Of a DNA stretch of 64,000 nt, positions 11,808 through 22,090 are shown in pieces. How positions within the stretch are numbered: the first letter of the stretch is position 1; the number at the start of each line of letters is the position of its first letter. Both the position numbers and the translations under genes were made by a program. A model generated the notes under the pieces. It did no database searches and had not been told where the DNA came from. It worked only from the letters and a program-made list of their open reading frames with translations. The stretch spans positions 43,626-107,625 of the forward strand of contig JASAND010024090.1 of assembly GCA_030248195.1 (NCBI GenBank), written 5' to 3'. The stretch comes from Trissonchulus latispiculum (lineage: Eukaryota > Nematoda > Enoplea > Enoplida > Ironidae).

Positions 11808-12506
11808 AGTTTATAATACCAACAGTAAGGCACTTAGCTCTTCCTAATAGAATAAGCTTGCGAGATGCTCGAAACATTAAGGCCGAAATCTCGGGGGGGA
11901 GGGCTTCTCAGCGTGTAAGCATACAACGCTGACATTTTTTCGACAAATTAAATACATACTATAACCTGAGCTAGGAATTTTTTTCGACAAATTAAATACA
12001 TACTATAACCTGAGCTAGGAAAATCGTACAGCAATAATTTTTATATCATTATATTGCGTAGAACGAGAACATTTTAACGATATAAAAATTATATAGTTCG
12101 GTTTAGTATCTCTTACTCTTACTTACTCTTACTTATTCTTACGGTAATCTCTTACAAAACCGGCAATAAAGCATCCTTGCCATGAAAATCCGTAGAATTT
12201 CTTAGAAATGCCTTATGTTGTTGCTGAATTTATGAGGGATTGCCGAAACCGAACTATAATTTTTATATCGTTAAAAAGATCTCGTTCTACGCAAAATAAT
12301 ATAAAAATTATTGCTATACGATTTTCCTAGCTCAAGATATTGAATGCAATTTGTCGAAAACGCCAGTTATATATTAAAAAATGTCTGCGTTGTATGCTTA
12401 CACGCCGAGAAGCCCCCCCCCTAGATTTCGGCCTTAATGTTTCGAGCATTTCGCAAGCTTATTCTGTTGGGAAGAGCTGAGTGTCTTACTCTAGGTATTA
12501 TAAACT
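11808..12506. repeat. Foldback element, copy 2 (complete, 699 bp)
   Basis: The perfect terminal pair AGTTTATAATACC and GGTATTATAAACT brackets arms of ~280 bp, with poly-G near 11896 against poly-C near 12413. The centre holds a small TTACTCTTAC repeat (12113-12142). No clear target duplication was found. It lies 166 bp past the stop of F-box copy 1. The 75-codon frame at 12437 runs out of the right arm and is not a gene. Confidence 0.85.
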
Positions 12507-12509
12507 TTT

Positions 12510-14183
12510 GTCTTTATCTATACTTGTTTTGGAGTTTTTTGTTCGTGCGTTTACTTGCTTTCGATTGTTGTTGCTGTATTGGGTTTGTTTTTGATCATAA
12601 ACTTTTTCTTGAGCATAAGGAAACTAGCGGAGCAGCGGCTTTTCTATTTGCTCCCAAAATTTAACCCTTAAATGCATAAGCTATTTTACCGTAGTTAACG
12701 CATAACCTGGGTCAATTTGACCCAACACTAATTTTAGCTTCGTGGAGCATACTATGTTGAAACAATGCTAACAAAAGCCTCAGAATAGCTTGGTAATTGG
12801 CAGGAAAACTGATAATTACTATCCTATTGTGGAATAGCAGCTGAAAACTATTTTTTGTCCAACTGCCAGTACTCAGGCACATGTGGCGGTCAGTCAAAAT
12901 AGCAATAGTTTAGAATCCCAAAATCATCACACAATACTATTTCTGAAAGGAAAACAACTTAGGAGATCTGATCAAGCGCTGACAAGAAATGGTGGCTCAC
13001 AGATAAGTTTTTAAGAATGCATTTTTATTAAAAATCAATAACTCGTTTAATTTTGCATGTTTACTTCAGATTACAACTTTAAACTTTAGTATCACAGTTT
13101 TATACTGTCCTTTTCCCGATATGTAGTACATAGATCTCTATAAATTTAGTGACAAAGGAGGTGGCCAACAACGTCTACTTAGGAATTTCTCGATACCTTT
13201 TGCTGTGTGCCCGTATGCACTAACAAAGAACAAACGAAACTAGAATTGCTTTGATGTAGGAATATTGCTCACAATTATCATTACGATAACTAATGTTTCC
13301 TCTTGAATTAATAGGTTGACTCCTATCTCAATCTAACTATTTTTGGAGTTTCGGAGTTGCGTTGGTGCGGTCATGTTATCTACAGACAGACTGATGATTG
13401 AACCGATCAACTAAATTGTGCTCAACATGGACAACGCACCATTCTCAAAATCCTCATGTGGCGCTTCCCAGCTCTAAGTTTTCTTTAACTGTTTTCTTTT
13501 TATCTTAAAATGATCATGTCTATCATTCAATTAGAAACTTTGCAAGTGGAATTTAAATGGAATTATTAAATAAAATCAAATGAATAACCGAAACCTTAAA
13601 ATATCTTGTGGCACTAAGAGAATCAATGAGTACATAGATGTAGGTACAGGTACATGGAGGGTGAAAAAGGTCCCTCCGTGTCCTATGCCTCCATCACAGC
13701 CAAATAAAGAATTTTTGATGTGTGCGGACTTTCCCTCCTTTCCTATCTGACGCTTGGCCATCCCTCCGACCCTCTTCTGCAGCCAACACTTTGTCCAATG
13801 CCTTCCAAGCAGGCTTTAAGAGATTTCAGCCATCCTAGGCACTATTTGCATGCGGGGGGCAATACGTGCCAGAAGATGGCACGTGTTGCCCTGGGTGTGT
13901 CCGAAATAACCGTACGCCAGCTTGGCTTGGGGGTCTTGTTTTCTATCCTTGACCTTCGTCTCTCCGTCTCTTGTCCGCTTACGGTCTACGGAGAGGCAGT
14001 ATAGAGTGGCCTCTGACGAGTGCCTATTAATGCTAAGTCACTAGCAAAAAAAAGAAAACAACAGACACCCTTTTAAAAGCAACCTCCACTGTTATACAAT
14101 TCTTACCAGGAAGAGCCAGGACCTCAAGGAATTGGCCAGTTAGGACCCTTCTACCTGCACCTTTGGGATACCTAACGGTAGTG
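12510..14183. other. Intergenic DNA with a possible TTAA-type transposon relic
   Basis: TTAACCCTTAAATGCATAAG at 12661 is followed by the palindrome TGGGTCAATTTGACCCA (12709-12725). A matching palindrome, CCTGGGTCAAATTGACCCAGG, lies at 17597. TTAA plus an inner GGGTCA/TGACCC palindrome resembles piggyBac-type ends and the element at 49601. The far TTAA end was not found. A perfect-stem hairpin of GGCAA-ACGTGCCA lies at 13857-13889. No gene is recognised; the 94-codon frame at 13720 has no domain. Confidence 0.3.
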
Positions 14184-14191
14184 CTTATATC

Positions 14192-17100
14192 TAGGGTTGT
14201 GCGGGGGGCCGGTGGTGGGGCAGGTGTCACAGGGAAAATTTTCCCCCGTGAAAACGTTCCCCCCGGAAAAATTTCCCTAGGGAAATTTTCCCCCCGGAAA
14301 AATTGCACTAGTGAATTCTTTCTCCCCGGAAAAATTTCCCTAAGCAGAAATTATTTTGCTGGATGTATTAATTGTAGGTAGTGTTAACTACCTAAACTTT
14401 ACAGCTTGCTCCATATTTTATTGTTAAATATATATCTAATAATTTTAATATTTATTTGTCAGTATTTAACATTGTAAGAATAACAAAATTAATAAAACAA
14501 AAAACTGAAGAAAGAATTTACAAGTTAAAGTACAAATGCAAAAAGAATAAGAAACAGCGAAATGGAAAATAATAAACCCTTTCCCTATTTCTTGGAACAG
14601 AATAGATCAAAATTAATCCGCAATAAGCGAATTGAATTTTAATCAAATTAAATTTTAATCAATCTAGCTAAGATAGTTGTTAAGGTGATGATTCCTTTTG
14701 GAGACTTATTCAAAGAATGGTAGGTATTGCAAAGCCAATTTTATATCAAAATGTATCTTTAGCTTTTGAGTTTTTAATGGATACAATCAAGCTAATTTTG
14801 GGCTTCTAGAATCAAATAAATTCCCTCCTAAATAGTCAAGTAAAGTATCTCCCCAAAGCTTTGTATCTTTCTCAAAACTTGAACAATTTAACTCTAATTT
14901 TGTATGGATGCTTCCCAATACATATCTAAATGATTGGTAATAAAATTCTAAAAATTTTAAGTTGTTAAGTTTTCCAAATAACCAAAATATTTCTTTGTCA
15001 TCGATTTTGCTGAAACCTTGTGGTTTTCTGGGTCGTAAAACATGAATCTGAAGTCAGTTTTTCGAACCAGGTTTTCGTTAGCTCAGTACAAACTATAGTA
15101 GTAAGCTTAAAATGTCAGAAAAACTTAAAAATTGAATTTTCTAAAATTCTAAAACTTTATTACCAATGAATTGGATATGTTAAGGTACAGAGTTGGAAGT
15201 GGGTCGCCGGTACCCGCGGGTCGACTTTCAGGTCAGTGGGTACCCACGGATCAGAGCGGGTCAATAGTAATTTTTGTTCACATCAATTTTACGGTAAATA
15301 TTGGGCGAATGGCACTAGAAAATTTACAATTTGAATTAACTTTTCAATTTTTCTTTAGCTTTTCATTGTTCTATATTTATATATACATTATAATAATTAC
15401 TGCTTCTATATTAAAATCATTTCGATTGTGGCTTGAATCTTCAGTCAATCATAATTTTGTATTTAAGACACATTTTCAGAGTTATATAATTATTATATAC
15501 ATTATATTACACAATTTTTTCACGAATTTGCAGATATCTATTCTATACTCTTGATTTTGCCGAATATATAAATAAATAGCTTACACGATAAATTTAACGA
15601 CCGTGTTTACGATAAATTTAACGTCCGTGTTTAACAGAGTTCCATTAACTGCTGTTTCTTTAAAGACTAAGAATTTGACTCCGGTTAATCCGACCTTTTT
15701 AATAGTTTCTGAAGCAGGGTCTAAGCTTCAAAATGATAGTTGAAACTCGGCATACACGGATTAAATGGATTTAAAATAAATATTAACTACATTTGAGATA
15801 ACATTAAATTTAACTGAAATTGCATTAATTAAATTAAAGATTGGGAAAGAACATTATTCATTTTGTCATTCTTGTAATGTTAAATCTGACAAATAAAATA
15901 CTGCAATAATTGGATACTTAACAATAATGCGGAGCAAGCTGCAAAGTTTAGGTACAATTTAGATACAAAACCACCTACAATTAATGCACCCAGCAAAATA
16001 ATTTCTGCTTAGGGAAATTTTTCCGGGGGGAAAGAAATCACTAGTGAAAATTTTCCGGGGGGAAAGAATTCACTAGTGAAATTTTTCCGGGGGGAAAAAT
16101 TTCCCTAGGGAAATTTTTCCGGGGGGAAAGTTTTCACGGGGGAAAATTTTCCCTGTGACACCGGCCCACGGGGGGCCGGCCCCCCAAACGGCCGGGCCCC
16201 ATTTTATTTTCGGGGGCCGGCCCGCGGCCCGGCCCCCCAAATTGGGGGGCCGTGCCTAACACGGCCCCGGGGGCCGGTGTCGGTCACGGTCCTCAAACCG
16301 GCCCCCGTTTCAATTTCATGCTGGAAAGTATGAAATTTGCCAAGTCTGACGTATTCACAAAAGATGTTATTAGCTATTTTTTAATTTCAGCTTTCGGTAT
16401 TAATTTCAGCTTTCGGTAAACTATCAGATTTCACCTTCTATAACATAACTTCTTGGAAATGCTTTCTTGGAAAACTTAGAAAATTATTGTCGAAACAAAG
16501 TATTAATCAGAAATTAATTCTTATTTTATCAAGATATAGACGTATGCTGTTTATTAGAATCTACTTTTATATATTCCTTGAGTTCCCTCTATCTTTTAAA
16601 TTTCCCTCTCCTATTTTTTCCTAGAGAGTTTGATGGAAGCTATAGACATTTTTGTAGTTTTATTACAAGAGTGATCCTGTGCCGTTAGTTGCCGGTGGAG
16701 TTTTTCGTAATTTTTACGGACTGTTGTAGGATACTTTCTGGCAAACATTCAAATAGTAAAAATTACAAGAGTTTCCTTCCTGTAGTAAGTCTTAAGAAAC
16801 CTGTAGTTTTGCTTGCAAGTTTTCGGCAGAACAAGACGAACCTTTAAATTTCTGTTAACCTGTATCTAGAAAAGGGGACAGAAGGGAAAATTCCCTCTCC
16901 CAAAATGTTTCCGGTGGGGAGTATACATTCCATTTTGTCTATTCTAACTCCTACATTTTTTATTCTAACCTGTTTGATGTGCCACTGCACTGGCAAGATG
17001 GGTTAACTTGGGCAGGTATAGCATTGAAATAAGGTATTGGAGTCACTTATTTTCACAGAGCAAAGAAAATAACGCAAACTTGCAACGTAAGTGTATAAAA

Positions 17101-17313
17101 TTATGCAAAAACGACTATTTTAAAATCAGTATATTCATAAGGAAAATTTTTCTGGCATGGGGGCCGCGGGGGCCGTTGGCGAACTCGGCTCGGGGGGCCG
17201 GTGGTGGGGTCGGCCCCCGGGGCCGGCCCCCTAAATGAAGCGGCCCGGCCCCCCAATTTGGGGGGCCGGGGGCCGGCCCCGGCCCCCCTTTTTTCGTATT
17301 GAGCACAACCCTA
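14192..17313. mobile_element. hAT-like element with another element nested inside (3,122 bp)
   Basis: The termini TAGGGTTGTGC and GCACAACCCTA are flanked by a perfect 8-bp duplication CTTATATC (14184-14191 and 17314-17321). Subterminal sequence is GGGGCCGG-rich on both sides. Removing the nested element (14225-16160) leaves ~1.2 kb with no transposase frame. Confidence 0.9.
14225..16160. mobile_element. TGTCACAGGG-family element, copy A (1,936 bp)
   Basis: The ends are TGTCACAGGGAAAATTTTCC and its inverse, followed by 130-150 bp of alternating GGGGAAA and TTTCCGGGGGG blocks. The next segment (CAGCAAAATAATTTCTGC, GTAGTTAACACTA-like) is inverted too. The flanks are CAGG and CCGG, consistent with a 4-bp target duplication with one change. 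It lies just inside the left end of the hAT element at 14192. Compared with copy B it is inverted and carries extra DNA at ~15000-15720. That extra DNA includes a hAT-type terminus (CAGAGTTGGAAGTGGGTC near 15188). No transposase is visible. Confidence 0.8.
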
Positions 17314-17321
17314 CTTATATC

Positions 17322-18704
17322 TGTTTGTTGTTGATACAGATTCCATACTTGCCAGACGTTACACCGTTACTACACAAGACTGTTTAGGACAGCCAACACT
17401 GGTCTTTGACGTCTAGCAGAATCGTGCTACTCAAATCGCTGCCAAACAAACTCGGCTTGGTGTCCAAAACGAAAAAGAGATAAAATTGCATGAAATTTAC
17501 CACTACTGCGCAAGAATTCAGCAGCTGATGCAAGAAAACGCTTCTACCTGTTACTCAATAGTCAAGTCTGAGTGCTGCTTTGTGAATTTCATGACCTGGG
17601 TCAAATTGACCCAGGGGAAAATTATTGAACATAATTTCTTCTGTCCAGAAGCAAGAATTTTCTTGCGACTTTGACTTGGTTTTTAGTTGTATCAGAGCAT
17701 GTATTACATCATTGCAATTTTAAACACAATTACAAAATTATACTATTAAATTGGTAATAATACTTAGCATGTATTTCATACAAAAATAATTTATTCGGTT
17801 ATTACAAATTGCAAGCGGTCAACTTGTCGAAATAATTTTCGAAAATAAATAAATAAATCGAAAATTGCCGTGTTTATGATGCTTAGCAAATTCTCTAAAC
17901 AATTCTCGCTGAAGCAATTCTCTCTAAAGCAATTTCTCTCTAAAGCAAAATTTGAATTTTGGACTTTCTCACTTAAGCCAACAAATGAAATAACGAACGC
18001 GCATTTTCTCACTAAAGCAATTCTCACTAAAGCAATTCTCGCTAATGAATGCACACGTGTTCTCTTCTAATGAAGTGGTCAATTTAGTTAGTGAATAGTG
18101 GAGGAACTGACTAAAGACAAAGTATTTTAATAACGCAAACAATTATAACACGTGCAAACTTAATAACTGACAACGATAACTATACTAGCAACGTCTACAG
18201 AATTCTGCACGATACAGAAACGTATAGAAGTTCAAAATACTCCATTGCAGCAATGGTGGCCTTCCTCGCTTCGTAAGTATAAGAATACAAAAAATTGGAA
18301 CCAATTCAAATTTAAAGCAAACGGCTTGCCGGAGTTTTTGACCGTTTTAAACATTTTTAGCTATTTTAAGCTTAAATTAGTTAAAAAAGTGTTTGTAGTC
18401 AGCCCAACATTTTCGCCTCCCCCCTGACCTGAGGAGACCTCTCCCCCCCCCACAAATTCCGTGCCCCCTGACCTGGAGGACCGCCCCCAGACTTCCCCCC
18501 CCCCCCAGAAATTATATATACCTAGGAAAAAGCCAGTCAGCTGCATGAAACAACAAACAATGAAATAAAACAAAATCCGGAGCTCCGACTGTTAGTGGAG
18601 GCAAAATTGTAAAAATTTCGGTTTAGTCTAAAACAGGTTGTTTATTCAATAAAAAGCATGTCAAACGTATACTTTTATCGCTTAACTGTTTACTTTTATA
18701 TATA
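17322..18704. other. Intergenic DNA with simple repeats
   Basis: Contains the palindrome CCTGGGTCAAATTGACCCAGG (~17597), a degenerate short tandem repeat of CTAAAGCAATTCTC (17887-18045), and a C-rich stretch (18417-18510) with several long C runs. No gene is recognised. Confidence 0.45.
17887..18045 (+). repeat. Degenerate tandem repeat of CTAAAGCAATTCTC
   Basis: About seven imperfect units of 14-19 bp (AAGCAATTCTCTCT, AAGCAATTTCTCTC, ACTAAAGCAATTCTC) are spread over ~160 bp. The open frames crossing it on both strands are repeat artefacts. Confidence 0.6.
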
Positions 18705-18855
18705 TAATTGCTAACTGTATGCTATAATTGCTAACTGTATGCTATCTAATCTAGTGCTAGTCCAAAAATGCGTTTGTTGCAAAACAAAACTACCATTCTA
18801 ATGTCACTTTTTAATTCCTATTTGCTTCATGCTGATAATACAGATACGACGTCGG

Positions 18856-20081
18856 TGTCACAGGGAAAATTCTCCCCCGTGAAAACTTTCCCCCCGGAAA
18901 GATTTCCCTAGGGAAATTTTTCCCCCCGGAAAAATTTCACTAGTGAATTCTTTCCCCCCGGAAAATTTTCACTAGTGATTTCTTTCCCCCCGGAAAAATT
19001 TCCCTAAGCAGAAGTTATTTTGCTGGGTGTATTAATTGTAGGTTATTTTGACTACCTAAACTTTGCAGCTTGCTCCGTATTATTATGTTAAGCATCTAAT
19101 TATTTCAGTATTTTATTTGTCAGATTTAACATTACAAGAATAACAAAATGAATAATAAATTTTCTTTCCCAATCTTTAACAGTGCATATAAATTAAGAAA
19201 AATATGAAAATTAATTTGCATAAAAGAAAAAGAGACTCCGACCTGGTTTAAGTTAAAAGAATAAATTTAATTAATGCTGTTTCAGTTAAATTTAATGTTA
19301 TTTTCAAAAATAATTAATATTTATTTTAAATCTATTTAATCCGTGTATGCTGAGCTGAGGTTTCAACTATTCAACTTGGTTTCAGCAAGATCGATGACAA
19401 AAAATATTGTTTTGAAAGTTTTGAGAAAGATACAGCTTTGGGGGAGATAGTTTCTTGACTATTTAGGAGAGAAATTATTTATTTGATTCTAGAAGCTTAA
19501 AATTAGGTTGATTGTATCCATTCAAAACTCAAAAGCTAAAGCTACATTTTGATATAAAATTGGCTTTGCAATATATACCTACCAAGCATTGAATAAGCAA
19601 TTATGGTTTAAGTTTGACGTCTCCAAAAGGAATCATCACCTTAACAACTATTGATTAGCTAGATTGATTAAAATTCAATTAGCTTATTGCGGATTAATTT
19701 TAATCTATTCTGTTTAAAGAAATAGGGCCAGGGTTTATTATTTTCCATTTCGCTGTTTCTTACTCTTTTTGGATTTATTCTTTGTTAATTTGTATATTCT
19801 TTCTTTCGATTTTTGTTTTATTTATTCATTTTGTTATTCTTGCAATGTTAAATGCTGACAAATAAATATTAAAATAATTAGATATTTAACACAACATGGA
19901 GCAAGCTGTAAAGTTTAGGTATTAACTGTACAATCAATACATCCAGCAAAATAATATCTGCTTAGGGAAATTTTTCCGGGGGGAAAGAATTCACTAGTGA
20001 AATTTTTCCGGGGGGAAAAATTTCACTAGGGAAATTTTTCCGGGGGGAAAGTTTTCACGGGGGAAAATTTTCCCTGTGACA
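18856..20081. mobile_element. TGTCACAGGG-family element, copy B (1,226 bp)
   Basis: Perfect termini TGTCACAGGG/CCCTGTGACA with long inverted arms of ~350 bp. The flanks are TCGG on both sides (18852-18855, 20082-20085). The uninterrupted sites near 54296 and 55999 have TCGG only once, so the target duplication is 4 bp. Subterminal blocks alternate GGGGAAA and TTTTTCC. No coding frame is visible. Confidence 0.9.
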
Positions 20082-20305
20082 TCGGCTCTTTTCTTCGGAA
20101 GCGGCTCGCTGCTATGTAGCAGACATTTCTACAAGTTTCTTTTCCGGAAGAACTGCTGTTTCATCTATAGACTTCGACAATAATAAAGCCGAAGGTTTGA
20201 CCAAAATTCAAAGTTCTTATTTTAATAACGACAACAAAGTTGGAACAGGAGCAAACTTAAAGATTGACAACAGAGACTACGCTAATAAAACAGTTACAGA
20301 ATCCT

Positions 20306-20958
20306 GGGGCCGTATTCTCGAAACTTAGTTACAGATAGCCCTATCTGTAACTAGGTTTAGGAGGGTTATCTGCAGCTAATCATAAAGCTAGTGCTAGTGC
20401 AGCTAACTGTAAGCTATGTTATGTTCATCTAAACATGTTTCATGTTAGCTAAACTCTACTATTAGTTAGAGATAGTCCTCGTCCTAGCTACAGATAGCCC
20501 TATTCCTAGTTGCAGATAGGCCTGTCTGTAACTAGGTTTGAGAATATGAGTTAAACAAAGAAATTTAATAAATAGGAAACTCTGTTTTCAGTCAAATTGA
20601 ATGGTTATTATGAATACTTTTTAAGCGATTTCCAACCAACCTAATTATGAAAAATTAACTAAAACTTAACCATTTTAATTATTTAAAAATGTTGTCAAAA
20701 AGCTGACTTGCAAATTGCAAGTTAGCATTTTCCCCTATCTATAACTAGGACAAGGCCTATCTATAAATACTGTTACCATGTTTTTAGAATACGACTAGTG
20801 CTGCTTATAACTAGAGATAGGGGTATCTGTAACTAGAAACAGGTCTATTCGTAGTTATAGGTAGGGGTATTTGAGTTACAGATAGGGCTATCTGTAACTA
20901 GAGATAGGCCTATTCCTAGTTATAGATAGGGCCTATCTGTATTTGAGAATACGGCCCC
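20306..20958. mobile_element. MITE with GGGGCCGTATTCTC termini
   Basis: The terminal repeat GGGGCCGTATTCTCGAA is inverted at the right as TTTGAGAATACGGCCCC. The flanks are CT(G) and (C)AG; the uninterrupted paralogous site at 56206 reads AATCCTGAATGG, compatible with a 3-bp duplication of CTG with one change. The interior is packed with CTATCTGTAACTAG and its inverse. No coding content. Confidence 0.75.
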
Positions 20959-21719
20959 AGAATGAAACTGAACCAAGAAATAAGTTCACAAAAAACTCGA
21001 TTTAAAGGAATAATTGCCTTCCTCCTTTCGCGATAATAATAGTAATGCGTAATGTAAGCGCAACAAGAACTGGAACCAACCCAAATTGCAGTAAACACAA
21101 CTACGACAAAGAACATAATAGCTACATGAAATAAAAACAACGAAACAAGATACGATACGTAGTAAAACAACACAACAAAAATTTAATACTTTCCGCCGTA
21201 ACCAACACAATTGCACTCTGGATAGGCACCGTATATATAATGCACAGTATAGATAATACAAAGATCATTCAATCAACCAATGACGACAGAGGACGCGGTG
21301 TAACAAGAAACAAAAGACAAGATGTAGTAAGGTCACACCGTGATCCATGTTGCTTTCCACTTTAGAGGATATTATACGATCACAAACACATGCTATATAT
21401 GATATGCCAAACAGCCCATTGCCATCGCCTCGAGTAACTGAACTTGCAGTTATTCAAGGCCAGATCGTGGATCGCAGCTAAACTGATCTGGAGTGACCTC
21501 TCCTCGCGAAAGCAACACAGGTCTCAAAATGTGTGTAACATGTTTCAATTTCTGAAAAAATCTAAAATTCATCCAAGTAGAATCCTGAAAACTGAATCCT
21601 GACAAAAATTAAGAAGGGACATGAGAAGAGATCAAAGAATTTGAAAATAGGCCGTATCGCGAAGAAAGTAGTAACAACTAAAAAAATGCAAGCGTCGTGG
21701 GTAAAACTTGAAATTAGTT

Positions 21720-21910
21720 TTTAAAATTGAAACTAAAATTCATTAAATTTGCACCAAAATTACAAAAAAATTTCTCTGACTTTCTTTTAAAATTGAAACT
21801 AAAATTCATTAAATTTGCACGACAATTACAAAAAACTTCTCTGACTTTCTCATTTTCCCGGTTTTCCCGGTGTTTCATGATTTTCCCTGATATTCCCGGT
21901 TTTTTCCCGG
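21720..21910 (+). repeat. 66-bp tandem duplication followed by CCCGG-rich tail
   Basis: TTAAAATTGAAACTAAAATT starts at 21721 and again at 21787 with near identity over 60 bases. It is followed by TTTTCCCGGT repeated four times with small variations. No element boundaries were identified. Confidence 0.6.
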
Positions 21911-21929
21911 TAGCATGAACCCCGCATGT

Positions 21930-22090
21930 TGGAAGTAGAATAATTTATTTAAGCCTTTAAAAGTTTTAAATAAAGTTTTTAAATTTTTTGCTCGGATCCT
22001 TTCTTTTGTTAGTTTGAAGCTGAAAGCGAACACAAACTATATACGTACGTACTCAATAAAAAACACGACTTACATACATAGTTAAACAGA
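21930..22090 (-). other. 3' flank of F-box copy 2, shared with copies 3 and 4
   Basis: GAATAATTTATTTA(A/G)GCCTTTAAA and the following ~100 bases match 34255-34360 and 58463-58560, which lie downstream of F-box copies 3 and 4. On the minus strand TTTATT supplies an AATAAA about 140 nt past the stop of copy 2, a plausible polyadenylation signal. Confidence 0.5.

Larger units (their letters stand above)
18705..21528 (+). repeat. Dispersed repeat, copy 1, with two inserted elements
   Basis: Starts with ATTGCTAACTGTATGCTA and ends near the phrase CAGATCGTGGATCGCAGC. The same ~1.2-kb sequence occurs twice in the tandem duplication at 52078-56990. A region around 20101-20285 reads as protein-like sequence (NNDNKVGTGANLKIDNRDYA) similar to a frame in copy 2 (ends 54568) and copy 3 (56062-56262), but frames differ and stops interrupt. 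It could be a decayed gene or a transposon of unknown class. Elements at 18856-20081 and 20306-20958 are insertions. Confidence 0.6.

Noticed and set aside
13720..14004. 94-codon frame
   Set aside because: No recognisable domain, conservation or splice context in the window.
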